From assembly GCA_934393265.1 (NCBI GenBank), contig CAKRQL010000005.1, positions 5,220-69,219 on the forward strand: DNA of 64,000 nt, read 5' to 3'. Each line of letters begins with the position of its first letter. The first letter of the stretch is position 1. Below, one piece after another: positions 27,446 through 36,789 of this stretch. The notes beneath the pieces were generated by a model. It saw only the letters and a list, made by a program, of their open reading frames with translations. It did no database searches and was not told where the DNA came from. A program made the position numbers and the translations under genes. Origin of the DNA: an uncultured Eubacteriales bacterium (GTDB lineage Bacteria; Bacillota; Clostridia; Oscillospirales; CAG-272).

Positions 27446-30400
27446 ATGAAAAAACAGCTTACGGACAGGACAGCCTCCTGTATCGTCATTGCGGCATTTC
27501 TGATTCTTTCGGTCCTGTCGTTCTTTCTTATGCGCGGAGTCGGGATAAACTACGATAACGCCGACTACCTCGACCGGAAGAGTGAGACGCGCATAGCAAT
27601 AGACAAAATCGAAGAGGAGTTCGGAATGAGCGGAAGCCTCTCGATAATGATAGAGGACATAAGCGCGGAGGAGGCAAAGGCTGTAAAGGGGGAGATAATG
27701 GGCATCCCCGGCGTCCTCAACGTCTCCTTTGACAAGGACAGCGAGCGTTATTATAAAAACGGTGACGCACTTCTCGTAATAATGACAGACGGCGACGACT
27801 ACTCTGACACGGCGCGCGCCGTGATGGACAGGACGCGCGGGCTCCTCTCGGAGCGGTATGCCGGGCGGATATACTTCGGCGGTACGGCAAATGAAAAGCG
27901 CGACATGCAGGAGTCGATAACCCGGGAGATGGCACTCATACTCGCAATATCTCTCTCACTCGTCGTCGTGATACTCCTCATCACCTCGCGCTCATGGCTC
28001 GAGCCGCTTATACTCCTCGCCGCCTCCGGCGTCGCGGTGCTGATAAACCGGGGAACGAATATAATCTTCGGCGAAATCTCCTATATCACAAATTCGATAG
28101 CGGCTATCCTGCAGCTCGCGCTGTCGATAGATTACAGCATAATTCTCCTCCACACCTTCAGAAAAAAGCGTGAGGACGGGTGCGGGCGACCGATGGCGTC
28201 GGCTATCCTCGAGTGTATAAAGCCGGTGTCGGCGAGCGGGCTCACCACCATTGCGGGGCTCGCGGCTCTGCTGTTCATGAGCTTCAGAATAGGCTTTGAC
28301 ATCGGCGTCGTGCTTATCAAGGGAATTGTCATATCGGCTGTCTGCTCGATGACCCTGTTTCCTGCTCTTATACTGCTCCTCGAGCGGGCGCTTGAAAAGA
28401 CGAAAAAGCACGAGTTTGTACCGAGGGGCGCGGCGTTTGTCAGAATAGCGACAAGGGCGGGGCGGATAATCGTCCCGGTGATGCTTATAGTCATTATCGC
28501 CGCGGGGTGTCTGCAGCCGCTGATAAGTTACAGCTTCACAGACAACAAGGGCTCCGGCACCGTTATCCGCAAGACCTTCGGCGAGACGAACCCGGTAATA
28601 ATCCTCTACCCGACGCGGGACGGGAACACGGAGCGCGAGCGCAGGCTCACGGCGATTGCCTCGGCTCTCGTAAGGTCAGACGGCTCCCCCGCCCTCGCCG
28701 ACTCGACCTCCTATGCCGGAACGGTGCTCGAGGAATACGACACCGAAACGGCGGTACGAAAGCTCGGCATATCGGAGAGCGAGGCAGACCTCCTCTATGC
28801 GATGTATCACCTCTACGAAAACCCGGATTTTCTTAAAATGACGCACTCCGACTTCATAAATTCCGCCTGCTACCTCGTGACGGAGGACGAGGACGGCAAA
28901 AAGATTGCCGACGCGGAGACCGTGCGGACGCTCTCTCTCCTCCTCTCGGTCGCAAGCCTTATGGCGCGGGAGAACACAGCGGAGGAATTTTACAATGCCG
29001 TGTCGGAGATAACCGACGGGGAGGGCGGAATATCTCTTTTCTCCGTACAGCAGATGTACGGCTATCTCCTCTACTATACGCTGGGTGACGATAAAATCCC
29101 GGCGCGCACGGCACTCAACCTCATGCTCTCGCTCGGCGGGACGGATGGCGAGGGGCTCATAAGCGCGGAAAACCTCGCCGCGCTCCGGAAAATAAAGGCG
29201 GCGACAGACGCCTTTGACAGTGGGACGGCGGGCACAGTTCTCACGGAAGAGGAGCGGACGGCACTTACCGCCGCGCTCGACGGCTCGTATGCCTACGGCA
29301 GGGTAATGACGGCACTCACAGCTGCCGCAGAGAAAATAAGCGGCGAGGCTGTCACAGCCGACATATCCTCCGAGACGGTCCAACAGGTATACATCATGTA
29401 TTTCAGGGGACAGGGCGAGCTCAAGGGAAGGCTCACCGGTCGCGCCTTTGTGGGCAGCCTCCTGCTCCTCTCCAAGGTGAGCGACACAATCGCCTCGCAG
29501 CTGACGGAGGCAACGAAAGCAAGGCTCCGTGACATGAAGTCGGTCGACGGCTTTATGACCGACGACGCGGAGCGCACGTATAAGGAGACCGCGGAGGACA
29601 TCGCGGCACTCACCTCGTCTCTCGTAACTTTCAGCCGCGGCACGGCGACCGACGCCGACACGGTGTCCGGAGTTTATATAAAATCCATGGTAGGCGCCGA
29701 CTGCTACTCCCCCGCCCCGATAACGGCGGAGGACCTGCTGAATTTCATGCTCGGCAACATGGACGAGAACTCACTTCTCAAAAAGCGCATGACCGACGAG
29801 CGGCGGGAGAAGGTGCGCGACGGGCAGGAGGACGTCGAGCGTGCAAAGAGGCTCCTTATCGGCGATAAGTACTCCCGTATGCTCCTAACCGTCGACCTCC
29901 CGGCTGACGGCGACGACACGGAAAAATTCCTGACCGAGCTGAAAGCCGCCGTCCGTGAGATATTTGGCGACGACGCCTGCACTGCCGGGGAAATCTGCAC
30001 GGTCTCCGACATGCGCTCATCCTTCGGTCATGACCTGCGGCTCATTAACGTCTTTACGATAATCTCGGTATTCCTCATTGTTGCGCTGGTATTCCGCTCG
30101 CTCTCCCTGCCCCTCGTCCTTGTCGCGATGATACAGGGGGCTATCTGGGTATCGGTGGCAAGCGGGCTTTTCACCGGGTCGCCGATATTCTTCATGAGCT
30201 ACATTGTCGCGACCTGCATACTGATGGGCGCGACGATAGACTACGGTATTCTGATGTCGTCAAGCTATGTTGCAAATCGACAGAGCATGGGACGGAGCGA
30301 GGCACTCACCTGCTCGCTCGCCGCGGCCATGCCGACGGTGTTCTCATCAGGTCTTATACTCACCGTCTGCGGCTTTGTAATAGCCGCCATATCCTCACAG

Positions 30401-30589
30401 GGCTCTATCTCCACCGTCGGGCTCCTTATCGGCAAGGGGGCGCTCGTCTCGGTGCTTATGATAACCCTCGTTCTGCCCTCGGTGCTCTTTGTGCTCGACA
30501 AATTCATTCTCGCCCTCTCGCTCGGAAAATCCGGCAAGGGCGGGGACGGTACGGAGAAAAAGGAAGAGCCGAAAGAGGCGGAAAGCTGA
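27446..30589 (+). CDS. MMPL/RND-family transporter
   Basis: The 1047-residue membrane protein has two related halves. Each half has one helix, a large extracytoplasmic loop (about residues 35-155 and 335-850) and a block of helices (about 160-330 and 860-1020). QLALSIDYSIILLH and MGATIDYGILMSSSY are the paired RND motifs with the membrane aspartates. MMPL proteins export lipids or peptides using the proton gradient. The 500-residue second loop (about 335-850) is large for the family. The start has GGAAGGGGGG upstream. It is probably co-transcribed with the ABC exporter and ends at a strong terminator. Confidence 0.85.
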   Translation: MKKQLTDRTASCIVIAAFLILSVLSFFLMRGVGINYDNADYLDRKSETRIAIDKIEEEFGMSGSLSIMIEDISAEEAKAVKGEIMGIPGVLNVSFDKDSERYYKNGDALLVIMTDGDDYSDTARAVMDRTRGLLSERYAGRIYFGGTANEKRDMQESITREMALILAISLSLVVVILLITSRSWLEPLILLAASGVAVLINRGTNIIFGEISYITNSIAAILQLALSIDYSIILLHTFRKKREDGCGRPMASAILECIKPVSASGLTTIAGLAALLFMSFRIGFDIGVVLIKGIVISAVCSMTLFPALILLLERALEKTKKHEFVPRGAAFVRIATRAGRIIVPVMLIVIIAAGCLQPLISYSFTDNKGSGTVIRKTFGETNPVIILYPTRDGNTERERRLTAIASALVRSDGSPALADSTSYAGTVLEEYDTETAVRKLGISESEADLLYAMYHLYENPDFLKMTHSDFINSACYLVTEDEDGKKIADAETVRTLSLLLSVASLMARENTAEEFYNAVSEITDGEGGISLFSVQQMYGYLLYYTLGDDKIPARTALNLMLSLGGTDGEGLISAENLAALRKIKAATDAFDSGTAGTVLTEEERTALTAALDGSYAYGRVMTALTAAAEKISGEAVTADISSETVQQVYIMYFRGQGELKGRLTGRAFVGSLLLLSKVSDTIASQLTEATKARLRDMKSVDGFMTDDAERTYKETAEDIAALTSSLVTFSRGTATDADTVSGVYIKSMVGADCYSPAPITAEDLLNFMLGNMDENSLLKKRMTDERREKVRDGQEDVERAKRLLIGDKYSRMLLTVDLPADGDDTEKFLTELKAAVREIFGDDACTAGEICTVSDMRSSFGHDLRLINVFTIISVFLIVALVFRSLSLPLVLVAMIQGAIWVSVASGLFTGSPIFFMSYIVATCILMGATIDYGILMSSSYVANRQSMGRSEALTCSLAAAMPTVFSSGLILTVCGFVIAAISSQGSISTVGLLIGKGALVSVLMITLVLPSVLFVLDKFILALSLGKSGKGGDGTEKKEEPKEAES

Positions 30590-30599
30590 ACACGGGTAT
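30590..30599 (+). repeat. ACACGGGTAT intergenic decamer, site 3
   Basis: It begins at the base after the MMPL stop codon and 19 bases before the terminator. Confidence 0.5.
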
Positions 30600-30617
30600 A
30601 CGGTAAATAAGCTTAAA

Positions 30618-30649
30618 GCCCCGCCGCGGATATTTCACCGCGGCGGGGC
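30618..30649. terminator. Terminator between the convergent MMPL and P-type ATPase genes
   Basis: Twelve-base perfect arms GCCCCGCCGCGG (30618-30629) and CCGCGGCGGGGC (30638-30649) with an 8-base loop are followed by a T-rich stretch (CTCTTTACTTTTTGA) on the plus strand. Confidence 0.85.
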
Positions 30650-30669
30650 ACCTCTTTACTTTTTGAGTA

Positions 30670-33087
30670 TTATTTTGCCGTCTTTTTTGCCTTTCTCTTA
30701 TTTCCGAGCTCCGTGAGCCATGAGAAGAAACGGTCTATCACATGCTCTAGCGGTCGGCGGAAGAACTGAATGAAAAGACACACGGCAGAGCCGGCAAGGA
30801 GCGTCACGGTGAGTATCAGCGGACGCTCAAACGCCGCTGTGAGCTCAAGACCGATGGCGTTCCAGCAGCAGAAGAGGAAGCAGGAGACGCCGACCACCAT
30901 AAGTGCGGTGAGCCCCACTACCGCGGCGCGCCACCTTGTATACGGGCGGCAGAGGAAGGTGAGATTTATAAATCCTGTGAGCGTTATGGATATTGTCGCG
31001 ACGGCAGAGCACTCCGTAGCGGATATTACCCCGAGCTTTGCAAGTATCAGAAGAACAAGCACCGGGACAAACAGCGCAATCGCATTAGGAATAGCCTTAC
31101 ACATGACGCTCGAGAGGAACGACCCCTCGATACGCTTGTTATTCGGCTCGAGGGCGAGGAGAAACGCGGCTATGCCTATTATAAAGGTTTCAAGCAGGAA
31201 CAGACTCTTTGGCTGGAGAGGATAAAGCGAGAGGGTCGCCGCCGTGAAGAGCGAGAGGAATATTGTGAAGAACGTTTTCATAAGGAACAGCGACGCCGAC
31301 TGTCGCACGTTGTTTATGCACCTGCGCCCCTCGTTCACTATATCCGGCAGGGTTGAGAAGTCGGAGTTCTGGAGGACTATCTGCGATATTTTTCTCGCGA
31401 CGTCCGAGCCGTCCGCCATCGCTATCGAGCAGTTGCTCTCTTTAAGGGCGAGGGTGTCGTTTACTCCGTCTCCCGTCATGGCGACGGTATGTCCCCGCTC
31501 CTTTAAGGTCTTTACAAGGAGCACCTTCTGCTCCGGGGTGACGCGCCCGAATACGGTATACTCCTCCGCCATTCCCGCAAGGGTCCCGTCGTCGACACCG
31601 TCACAGGAGACATATTTTTCATATCCTATAACGCCGACGCGCCCGGCAATGGTCGAGACGGTCTCGGCATTATCTCCGGAGATTATCTTTATGCGCACAT
31701 CCTGCGACTGGAACGCGGCTATCGTATCGGCGGCATTAGGTCTTATCCTGTCGCTTATCGCTATGAGCCCGACGGAGGTGCCCTCCGTATCAAGGGTGTC
31801 ATGCCTTGCGAGGACGAGGACGCGCTTTCCGTCCCTTGCGAGGGCGGAGATCTCCGCCTCCTGCTCCTCCGTAAGGGTGCAGGGCACGAAGTGCGGCGCG
31901 CCGACGGTAAATGAGCCGAGCCCCTCTATCTCTGCGGCGGAGTATTTTCTTTCGGAGGAGAACGGGATGCGGGAGAGGATATTACAGCTCCTGTCCGCGC
32001 CGAATTTTTCTATCAGGGCGCGGGACGTATTATTGAGGCTCTCCTCCGCGCCCTCGAGAGCCGCCATAACGGTAGCTATATATTCTTCGTCAAAGCCCTC
32101 TGCCGGTATCACACCGTCAACGCACATTGTGCCGTCGGTTATCGTTCCGGTCTTATCAAGGCAGAGCACGTCCGCGCGGGCGAGCATTTCTATCGAATAC
32201 ATGTCCTGCACAAGCGTTCTCTTCCTCGCGAGCTTCAGCACGCTCAGCGTCAGGGTCAGGGTGACGAGGAGATATATACCTGCGGGGATCATGCCGATTA
32301 CCGAGCCGCTGGTGTTTTCAACGGTGTTTTTAAGAATATCCCCGGCGGGGACGCCCGCCCGTATCAGTGCCTGCCGGTTACAGAAGAAGAGGAGCACCGT
32401 CATCGGCACCATGAATATTCCTATATATTTGAGGAGGCTCCCGAGATCACGGAAAAGGTCTGACTGCGGCTTTTTGAAATTCTTCGCCGCATGCTCGAGC
32501 TTATGTATATAGTTATCGTTTCCGACGGCGAGAACGCGGACGAATACCGCGCCGCTCACAATAAAGCTCCCGGCGAGGACGCGCGCGCCCTCTCCTTTCT
32601 TCACGGCGTCCGACTCTCCTGTCAGCATACTCTCGTTTGCCTCCGCGTATCCGGAGATAACCACCGCGTCTGCGAGCACCTGATTCCCGGTCTCGAGCCG
32701 CATGACGTCGCCGAGGACGACATCGGAGGACGGGATTGTCACAAGGGCACCGTCGCGCACGACCCTCGCATGCGGGTCGGTCGTCATCGAGAGCTTCCCC
32801 ACCGTATATTTTGCCCGCATCTCAAGAAAGGTAGAGATAAGGACATTCGGAATTATTATGAAAAGAAAGGTCAGGTTTCCGAAGCTCTTGAATATGACGA
32901 GGAGCACCGCCACAATAGCCCAGACCATATTGAAAAATGTAAACAGATTATCGGTTATGATGCGAAGATAGCTCTTCCCGTTTCTGTCCTTGGATATATT
33001 TCGCTTTCCCTCTGCGGCGAGGCGCACCGCCTCATCTGTCGTCAGACCCCCGGGCAGCGCGGTATTTACGGTTTCTTCTGTTGTCAC
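30670..33087 (-). CDS. P-type cation-transporting ATPase
   Basis: The 805-residue pump has TGES at 156-159, the phosphorylation site DKTGT at 311-315 and TGDGVNDTLALKESNCSIAM in the hinge. The M4 segment reads IGMIPAGIYLL where calcium and sodium pumps have PEGLP. This resembles CtpE-type ATPases, some of which are linked to calcium uptake, but the ion is not established. There is no N-terminal heavy-metal CxxC. The GTG at 33087 is chosen because GGGAG lies six bases upstream; longer in-frame starts would read through the promoter region. Monocistronic. Confidence 0.85.
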   Translation of the reverse strand: MTTEETVNTALPGGLTTDEAVRLAAEGKRNISKDRNGKSYLRIITDNLFTFFNMVWAIVAVLLVIFKSFGNLTFLFIIIPNVLISTFLEMRAKYTVGKLSMTTDPHARVVRDGALVTIPSSDVVLGDVMRLETGNQVLADAVVISGYAEANESMLTGESDAVKKGEGARVLAGSFIVSGAVFVRVLAVGNDNYIHKLEHAAKNFKKPQSDLFRDLGSLLKYIGIFMVPMTVLLFFCNRQALIRAGVPAGDILKNTVENTSGSVIGMIPAGIYLLVTLTLTLSVLKLARKRTLVQDMYSIEMLARADVLCLDKTGTITDGTMCVDGVIPAEGFDEEYIATVMAALEGAEESLNNTSRALIEKFGADRSCNILSRIPFSSERKYSAAEIEGLGSFTVGAPHFVPCTLTEEQEAEISALARDGKRVLVLARHDTLDTEGTSVGLIAISDRIRPNAADTIAAFQSQDVRIKIISGDNAETVSTIAGRVGVIGYEKYVSCDGVDDGTLAGMAEEYTVFGRVTPEQKVLLVKTLKERGHTVAMTGDGVNDTLALKESNCSIAMADGSDVARKISQIVLQNSDFSTLPDIVNEGRRCINNVRQSASLFLMKTFFTIFLSLFTAATLSLYPLQPKSLFLLETFIIGIAAFLLALEPNNKRIEGSFLSSVMCKAIPNAIALFVPVLVLLILAKLGVISATECSAVATISITLTGFINLTFLCRPYTRWRAAVVGLTALMVVGVSCFLFCCWNAIGLELTAAFERPLILTVTLLAGSAVCLFIQFFRRPLEHVIDRFFSWLTELGNKRKAKKTAK

Positions 33088-33158
33088 AAAGCTCTCCCTC
33101 TCCCGCGCGGTAGCATGAGTTGCCGTGCAGGTGAAACAATAAAAATAATTCACCCAAT

Positions 33159-33187
33159 ATAATAGCATATATTTTCTCTTTTTGCAA
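33159..33187 (-). promoter_or_regulatory. Promoter of the P-type ATPase gene
   Basis: On the minus strand, TTGCAA (33187-33182), a 17-base spacer ending in TGC, and TATTAT (33164-33159). Confidence 0.7.
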
Positions 33188-33273
33188 GCCCCGGAATGGA
33201 TAAGCTACGGCTTTTTTCGCGCCTGTTATTTTACATTATTCTCCATATTCCGAGCCGCCGGACGGGTGAAAGG

Positions 33274-33302
33274 TTGACAAAAGGGAGCATTTGTGCTATA
33301 AT
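33274..33302 (+). promoter_or_regulatory. Sigma-A promoter of the acyltransferase/GT8/sda operon
   Basis: A consensus TTGACA (33274-33279), 17-base spacer ending in TGC, and TATAAT (33297-33302). A short TGCCGCA/TGCGGCA inverted repeat lies at 33313-33328, near the transcript start. Confidence 0.88.
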
Positions 33303-33366
33303 TTTTGGATGTTGCCGCACCTGCGGCAGCAAATTCTGCGGCGGATGCCGGGAGGAGAGGCGGAAA

Positions 33367-34167
33367 ATGAAGTCCCGAGGGACCCCGATAAAGACGGTTT
33401 ACTATCGTGATGAGCTCTCCGACGAGTTCTCCGAGGCGGTGATAACTCCAAAGAAAATAGACGGGAGCTACCGGTATCTGCGGCGCGGATTTTTCGCCCG
33501 GCTCGCGCACATATTCTTCTACCGCGTCATAGCAATTCCGCTTGCCCTCTGCTACCTGAAGCTGAAATTTTGGCACCGGATAGAAGGAAAAGAAAAGCTC
33601 CGCCCCTATAAAAAGACGGCGCGCTTTATCTACGGAAATCACACACAGCCGACGGCGGACGCGCTTATTCCCACATTTATAACCCACCCCGAAAACGCCT
33701 ACGTAATAGTCCACCCCGCGAATGTCTCGATGCCTGTGCTCGGTCGGGTGACGCCCTATATCGGCGCGCTCCCTCTTCCGGACGGGCTCGCCGCGGTGAA
33801 AAATTTCAACTCTGCGCTTGACACACTTGTTTCCTCCGGCTCTCCGGTCTATATCTATCCGGAGGCACATATATGGCCCTACTATACCGGCATACGCCCG
33901 TTCGCCGACAGGTCATTCATGTACCCGGTAAAATACGGTGCGCCGGTATTCTGCTTCACTAACGTCTACAAAAAAAGGAAGCACGGAAAATCCCCGACGA
34001 TAGTCACATATATTGACGGTCCGTTTTTCCCGGACAAGGCACTCCCGCGTGACAAGGCGCGGGAGGCTCTCCGGTGCCGTGTGCTCTCCGCCATGAGAGA
34101 GCGCGCCGCGCTCTCCGACTGCGAATACATCCGTTACCTACCCGTAGCGGACGAAAGGAAAATTTAA
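33367..34167 (+). CDS. PlsC-like lysophospholipid acyltransferase
   Basis: The 266-residue protein has an N-terminal hydrophobic segment (FFYRVIAIPLALCYLKLKF) and the acyltransferase core. GNHTQPTADAL stands for the HX4D box, with one extra residue between His and Asp, and YIYPEAHIWPYYTG stands in the PEGTR position. The family transfers acyl chains to glycerophosphate or other hydroxyls at the membrane. The variant boxes argue against assuming it is the housekeeping PlsC. The ATG at 33367 has a GGGAGGAGAGG site. It opens an operon of lipid and glycan genes. Confidence 0.78.
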   Translation: MKSRGTPIKTVYYRDELSDEFSEAVITPKKIDGSYRYLRRGFFARLAHIFFYRVIAIPLALCYLKLKFWHRIEGKEKLRPYKKTARFIYGNHTQPTADALIPTFITHPENAYVIVHPANVSMPVLGRVTPYIGALPLPDGLAAVKNFNSALDTLVSSGSPVYIYPEAHIWPYYTGIRPFADRSFMYPVKYGAPVFCFTNVYKKRKHGKSPTIVTYIDGPFFPDKALPRDKAREALRCRVLSAMRERAALSDCEYIRYLPVADERKI

Positions 34168-34169
34168 GA

Positions 34170-35012
34170 ATGATGAATGTCATGTTCGCGGGAAACAGCC
34201 GCGTTTTTGACGGAATACTCACCTGCGCGCTGTCGATATTCCGCCGCTCCGAGCAGAGGTGCGGCATACATTTCTATGTTCTCACAATGGATGTAAGCCA
34301 CATAAAGCCGGAGTATACGGCGATAGACGACTCTGCCATTGCCTTTCTCGACAGGGTGGCAAAGGAATATCACCCCGACAACTGCTTTACGAAAATCGAC
34401 GTAACCGACCTCTACCGCGAGGAGTTTGCCGCGTGCCCGAACGAGGACGCCTACTGCTCCCCCTATACTCTCATACGCCTGTTTGCGGACAGGCTCCCGC
34501 TCCCCGATAAGATACTCTACCTCGACGCCGATATAATGTTCAACCGCGACATTGATTTGCTCTATTCCGTCGACGTATCGGCTGTCGAATACGCCGCGGC
34601 GAGAGACCACTACGGAAAATATCTCGTCAACCCGAATTACATAAACGCGGGCGTCATACTCATGAATCTTCAGAAAATGCGCGAAACCGGAATACTCACG
34701 AGGGCGCGCGCGCTGCTGCGCGAAAAGAAGCTGCCCTTTGCCGACCAGTCCGCGCTCATACGCTCCACTACCTCAAGGCTGCTGCTTCCGCAGAAATTCA
34801 ACGATCAGAAGTTTCTTCATAAGCATACGGTGGTGCGCCACTTTTCAAAGCGTCTCTTCTGGCTCCCCTACCCCCACACGGACAACATAAAGCAGTGGGA
34901 CGTCAGCAGAGTTCACCGTGTGTTCGGCTACTATTGCTTCGACGATATTCTCTACGAATACATATATCTTCGCAAGACCTATAACAAGGAGATAAAACAG
35001 GATGAACGCTAA
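34170..35012 (+). CDS. Glycosyltransferase family 8 protein
   Basis: The 280-residue GT8 enzyme opens with NVMFAGNSRVFDGILTCALS, and the nucleotide-sugar and metal site YLDADIMFNRD is near residue 125. NPNYINAGVILMNLQKM and DQSALI are typical of GT8. These retaining enzymes use UDP-glucose or UDP-galactose. The ATG at 34170 is three bases after the acyltransferase stop, and the 3' end overlaps the next gene by 11 bases. A role in glycolipid or glycan assembly with its neighbours is inferred. Confidence 0.87.
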   Translation: MMNVMFAGNSRVFDGILTCALSIFRRSEQRCGIHFYVLTMDVSHIKPEYTAIDDSAIAFLDRVAKEYHPDNCFTKIDVTDLYREEFAACPNEDAYCSPYTLIRLFADRLPLPDKILYLDADIMFNRDIDLLYSVDVSAVEYAAARDHYGKYLVNPNYINAGVILMNLQKMRETGILTRARALLREKKLPFADQSALIRSTTSRLLLPQKFNDQKFLHKHTVVRHFSKRLFWLPYPHTDNIKQWDVSRVHRVFGYYCFDDILYEYIYLRKTYNKEIKQDER

Positions 35013-36789
35013 ACCGATAATTCCGGTATTCTATGCCTGTGACGATAATTTTGTGAAATTCACGATGGTGTCGATAGCCTCGATGCTCGAAAATGCGTCC
35101 GACGAATACCGTTACGAGATACACATACTCCATACCGATATACAGCCCGAGACAATGAACGCGGTCTACCGCATGCAGCGCCCCGGCGTGGAAATAAGAT
35201 TTGACAATGTGAGCGCATATCTGCGCTCGATATCCGATATACTCCCGATACGCGACTACTACACGAAAACAACCTATTTCCGTCTCTTTATCGCCGAGAT
35301 GTTTCCCGGGATAAAGAAGGCTGTATATATCGACAGCGACACTGTCGTTATCGGCGACATATCAAAGATGTACGAGACCGAGCTTACAGAGAACGACTGG
35401 CTCGGTGCCTGCCACGAACAGGCAATGGTGCAGGAGGATGTCTACGGCACATACGTCGAGCGCTGTCTCGGAATAGACAGAAACAGCTACTTCAACGCCG
35501 GGGTGCTCCTCATAAACTGCGAGCAGTTCAGGAGGCAGAACATACTCGGAAAATTTGCCGCCATGCTCCGTGTCTACAACTTCGTCGTGACGCAGGACGA
35601 GGATTATCTGAATGTTATATGTCACGGGCACGTGAAATTCCTGCACCAGGGCTTCAACACCGAGGTGTTCGGCGTTATTCCCATTCCGGAGGATGAAATA
35701 TGCGTGCTCCACTATATCATGGTGTCGAAGCCGTGGCACTTCCCGGACTGCAGGTATGGAGAGTACTTCTGGGAATATGCCGCAAAGACCGAGGTCTACC
35801 GCGATATACTGAAAATTGCGGAGGATTACACCGACGAGCAGAGAAAATCCGACTTCGACTCCTGCGACCGCCTCGCCGCGCTCGCCCGGAGCGAGACCCT
35901 GCGCGAGGACAACTATCTGAACACGCAAAAAAAGAATAACTGTTCGCCGGACAGACAGAAAATCCTCGACAAGATAGACCGCTTTGAGCTCGAGGGACGG
36001 TTTGACGAGGATGTGGAGGACGACCCTCCCGGAAGAACCATAATGCCCTCCGAGGTGGACTACACACAGGAGAAAATCCGTACACGGGTCATGGCTAAGC
36101 TCTCTCACTTCGTTGCGAAGCGGTATCTTAACCACATAGTAAAAAACGGGGATCTCGTTGTAAAGGAGATTATAGGCTCCGAGCACCTCGACTCCGTGCG
36201 CTCCGGCGCCGTCCTGACCTGCAACCACTTCAATGCGATGGACAGCTTTGCCATGCAAATGGCCTACATGAGCGCGCCGACACAGCGCCGCAGAAAGCTC
36301 TTCCGCGTTATACGCGAGGGAAACTATACCTCTTTCCCCGGTTTTTTCGGATTTCTCATGCGGCATTTCTACACTCTCCCTCTCTCCTCGAATATCGGGA
36401 CGCAGAAGGAGTTTATCCACGCGGTTGACACCCTGCTGCGCCGCGGGGATTTCGTCCTCGTGTACCCGGAGCAGAGCATGTGGTGGAATTACAGAAAGCC
36501 GAAGCCCCTGAAGAGCGGTGCCTACTACTTCGCGGCGCGCAACGGGCTCCCGGTCGTGCCCTGCTTTATAACCATGAGCGACAGCGACAGGACGGACTCC
36601 TCCGGCTTTCCTGTCCAGGAATACACGATACACATAAGCAAGCCGATATACCCAGACCCCGAGCAGAATGTGCGCGAGAACACGCGCCGGATGCTCGATG
36701 AAAACTTCGGGGTCTGGAAGAATATATACGAAACGGTTTACGGTATACCCCTTGAATACAAGACCGTAAAGGAGGCGGCAGACCTATGA
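35002..36789 (+). CDS. Fusion of a GT8 glycosyltransferase and a PlsC-like acyltransferase
   Basis: The 595-residue protein joins two enzymes. Residues 1 to about 275 are a GT8 domain with YIDSDTVVIGD (DxD at 111-113), NSYFNAGVLLINC and the C-terminal HYIMVSKPW. A charged linker spans about 276-365. Residues about 370-580 are an acyltransferase with the HX4D box TCNHFNAMDSF (H409, D414) and YPEQSMWW near 489 replacing PEGTRS. The fusion suggests sequential glycosylation and acylation of one acceptor, for example a glycolipid. Both partner activities also occur as separate genes immediately upstream. The next gene starts inside its stop codon. Confidence 0.87.
   Translation: MNAKPIIPVFYACDDNFVKFTMVSIASMLENASDEYRYEIHILHTDIQPETMNAVYRMQRPGVEIRFDNVSAYLRSISDILPIRDYYTKTTYFRLFIAEMFPGIKKAVYIDSDTVVIGDISKMYETELTENDWLGACHEQAMVQEDVYGTYVERCLGIDRNSYFNAGVLLINCEQFRRQNILGKFAAMLRVYNFVVTQDEDYLNVICHGHVKFLHQGFNTEVFGVIPIPEDEICVLHYIMVSKPWHFPDCRYGEYFWEYAAKTEVYRDILKIAEDYTDEQRKSDFDSCDRLAALARSETLREDNYLNTQKKNNCSPDRQKILDKIDRFELEGRFDEDVEDDPPGRTIMPSEVDYTQEKIRTRVMAKLSHFVAKRYLNHIVKNGDLVVKEIIGSEHLDSVRSGAVLTCNHFNAMDSFAMQMAYMSAPTQRRRKLFRVIREGNYTSFPGFFGFLMRHFYTLPLSSNIGTQKEFIHAVDTLLRRGDFVLVYPEQSMWWNYRKPKPLKSGAYYFAARNGLPVVPCFITMSDSDRTDSSGFPVQEYTIHISKPIYPDPEQNVRENTRRMLDENFGVWKNIYETVYGIPLEYKTVKEAADL

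Noticed and set aside
31244..32512. 422-codon plus-strand frame
   Set aside because: Antisense to the P-type ATPase; Ser/Arg-rich composition without motifs.
35362..36633. 423-codon minus-strand frame
   Set aside because: Antisense to the GT8-acyltransferase fusion, low-complexity Val/Leu/His-rich product, no ribosome site.
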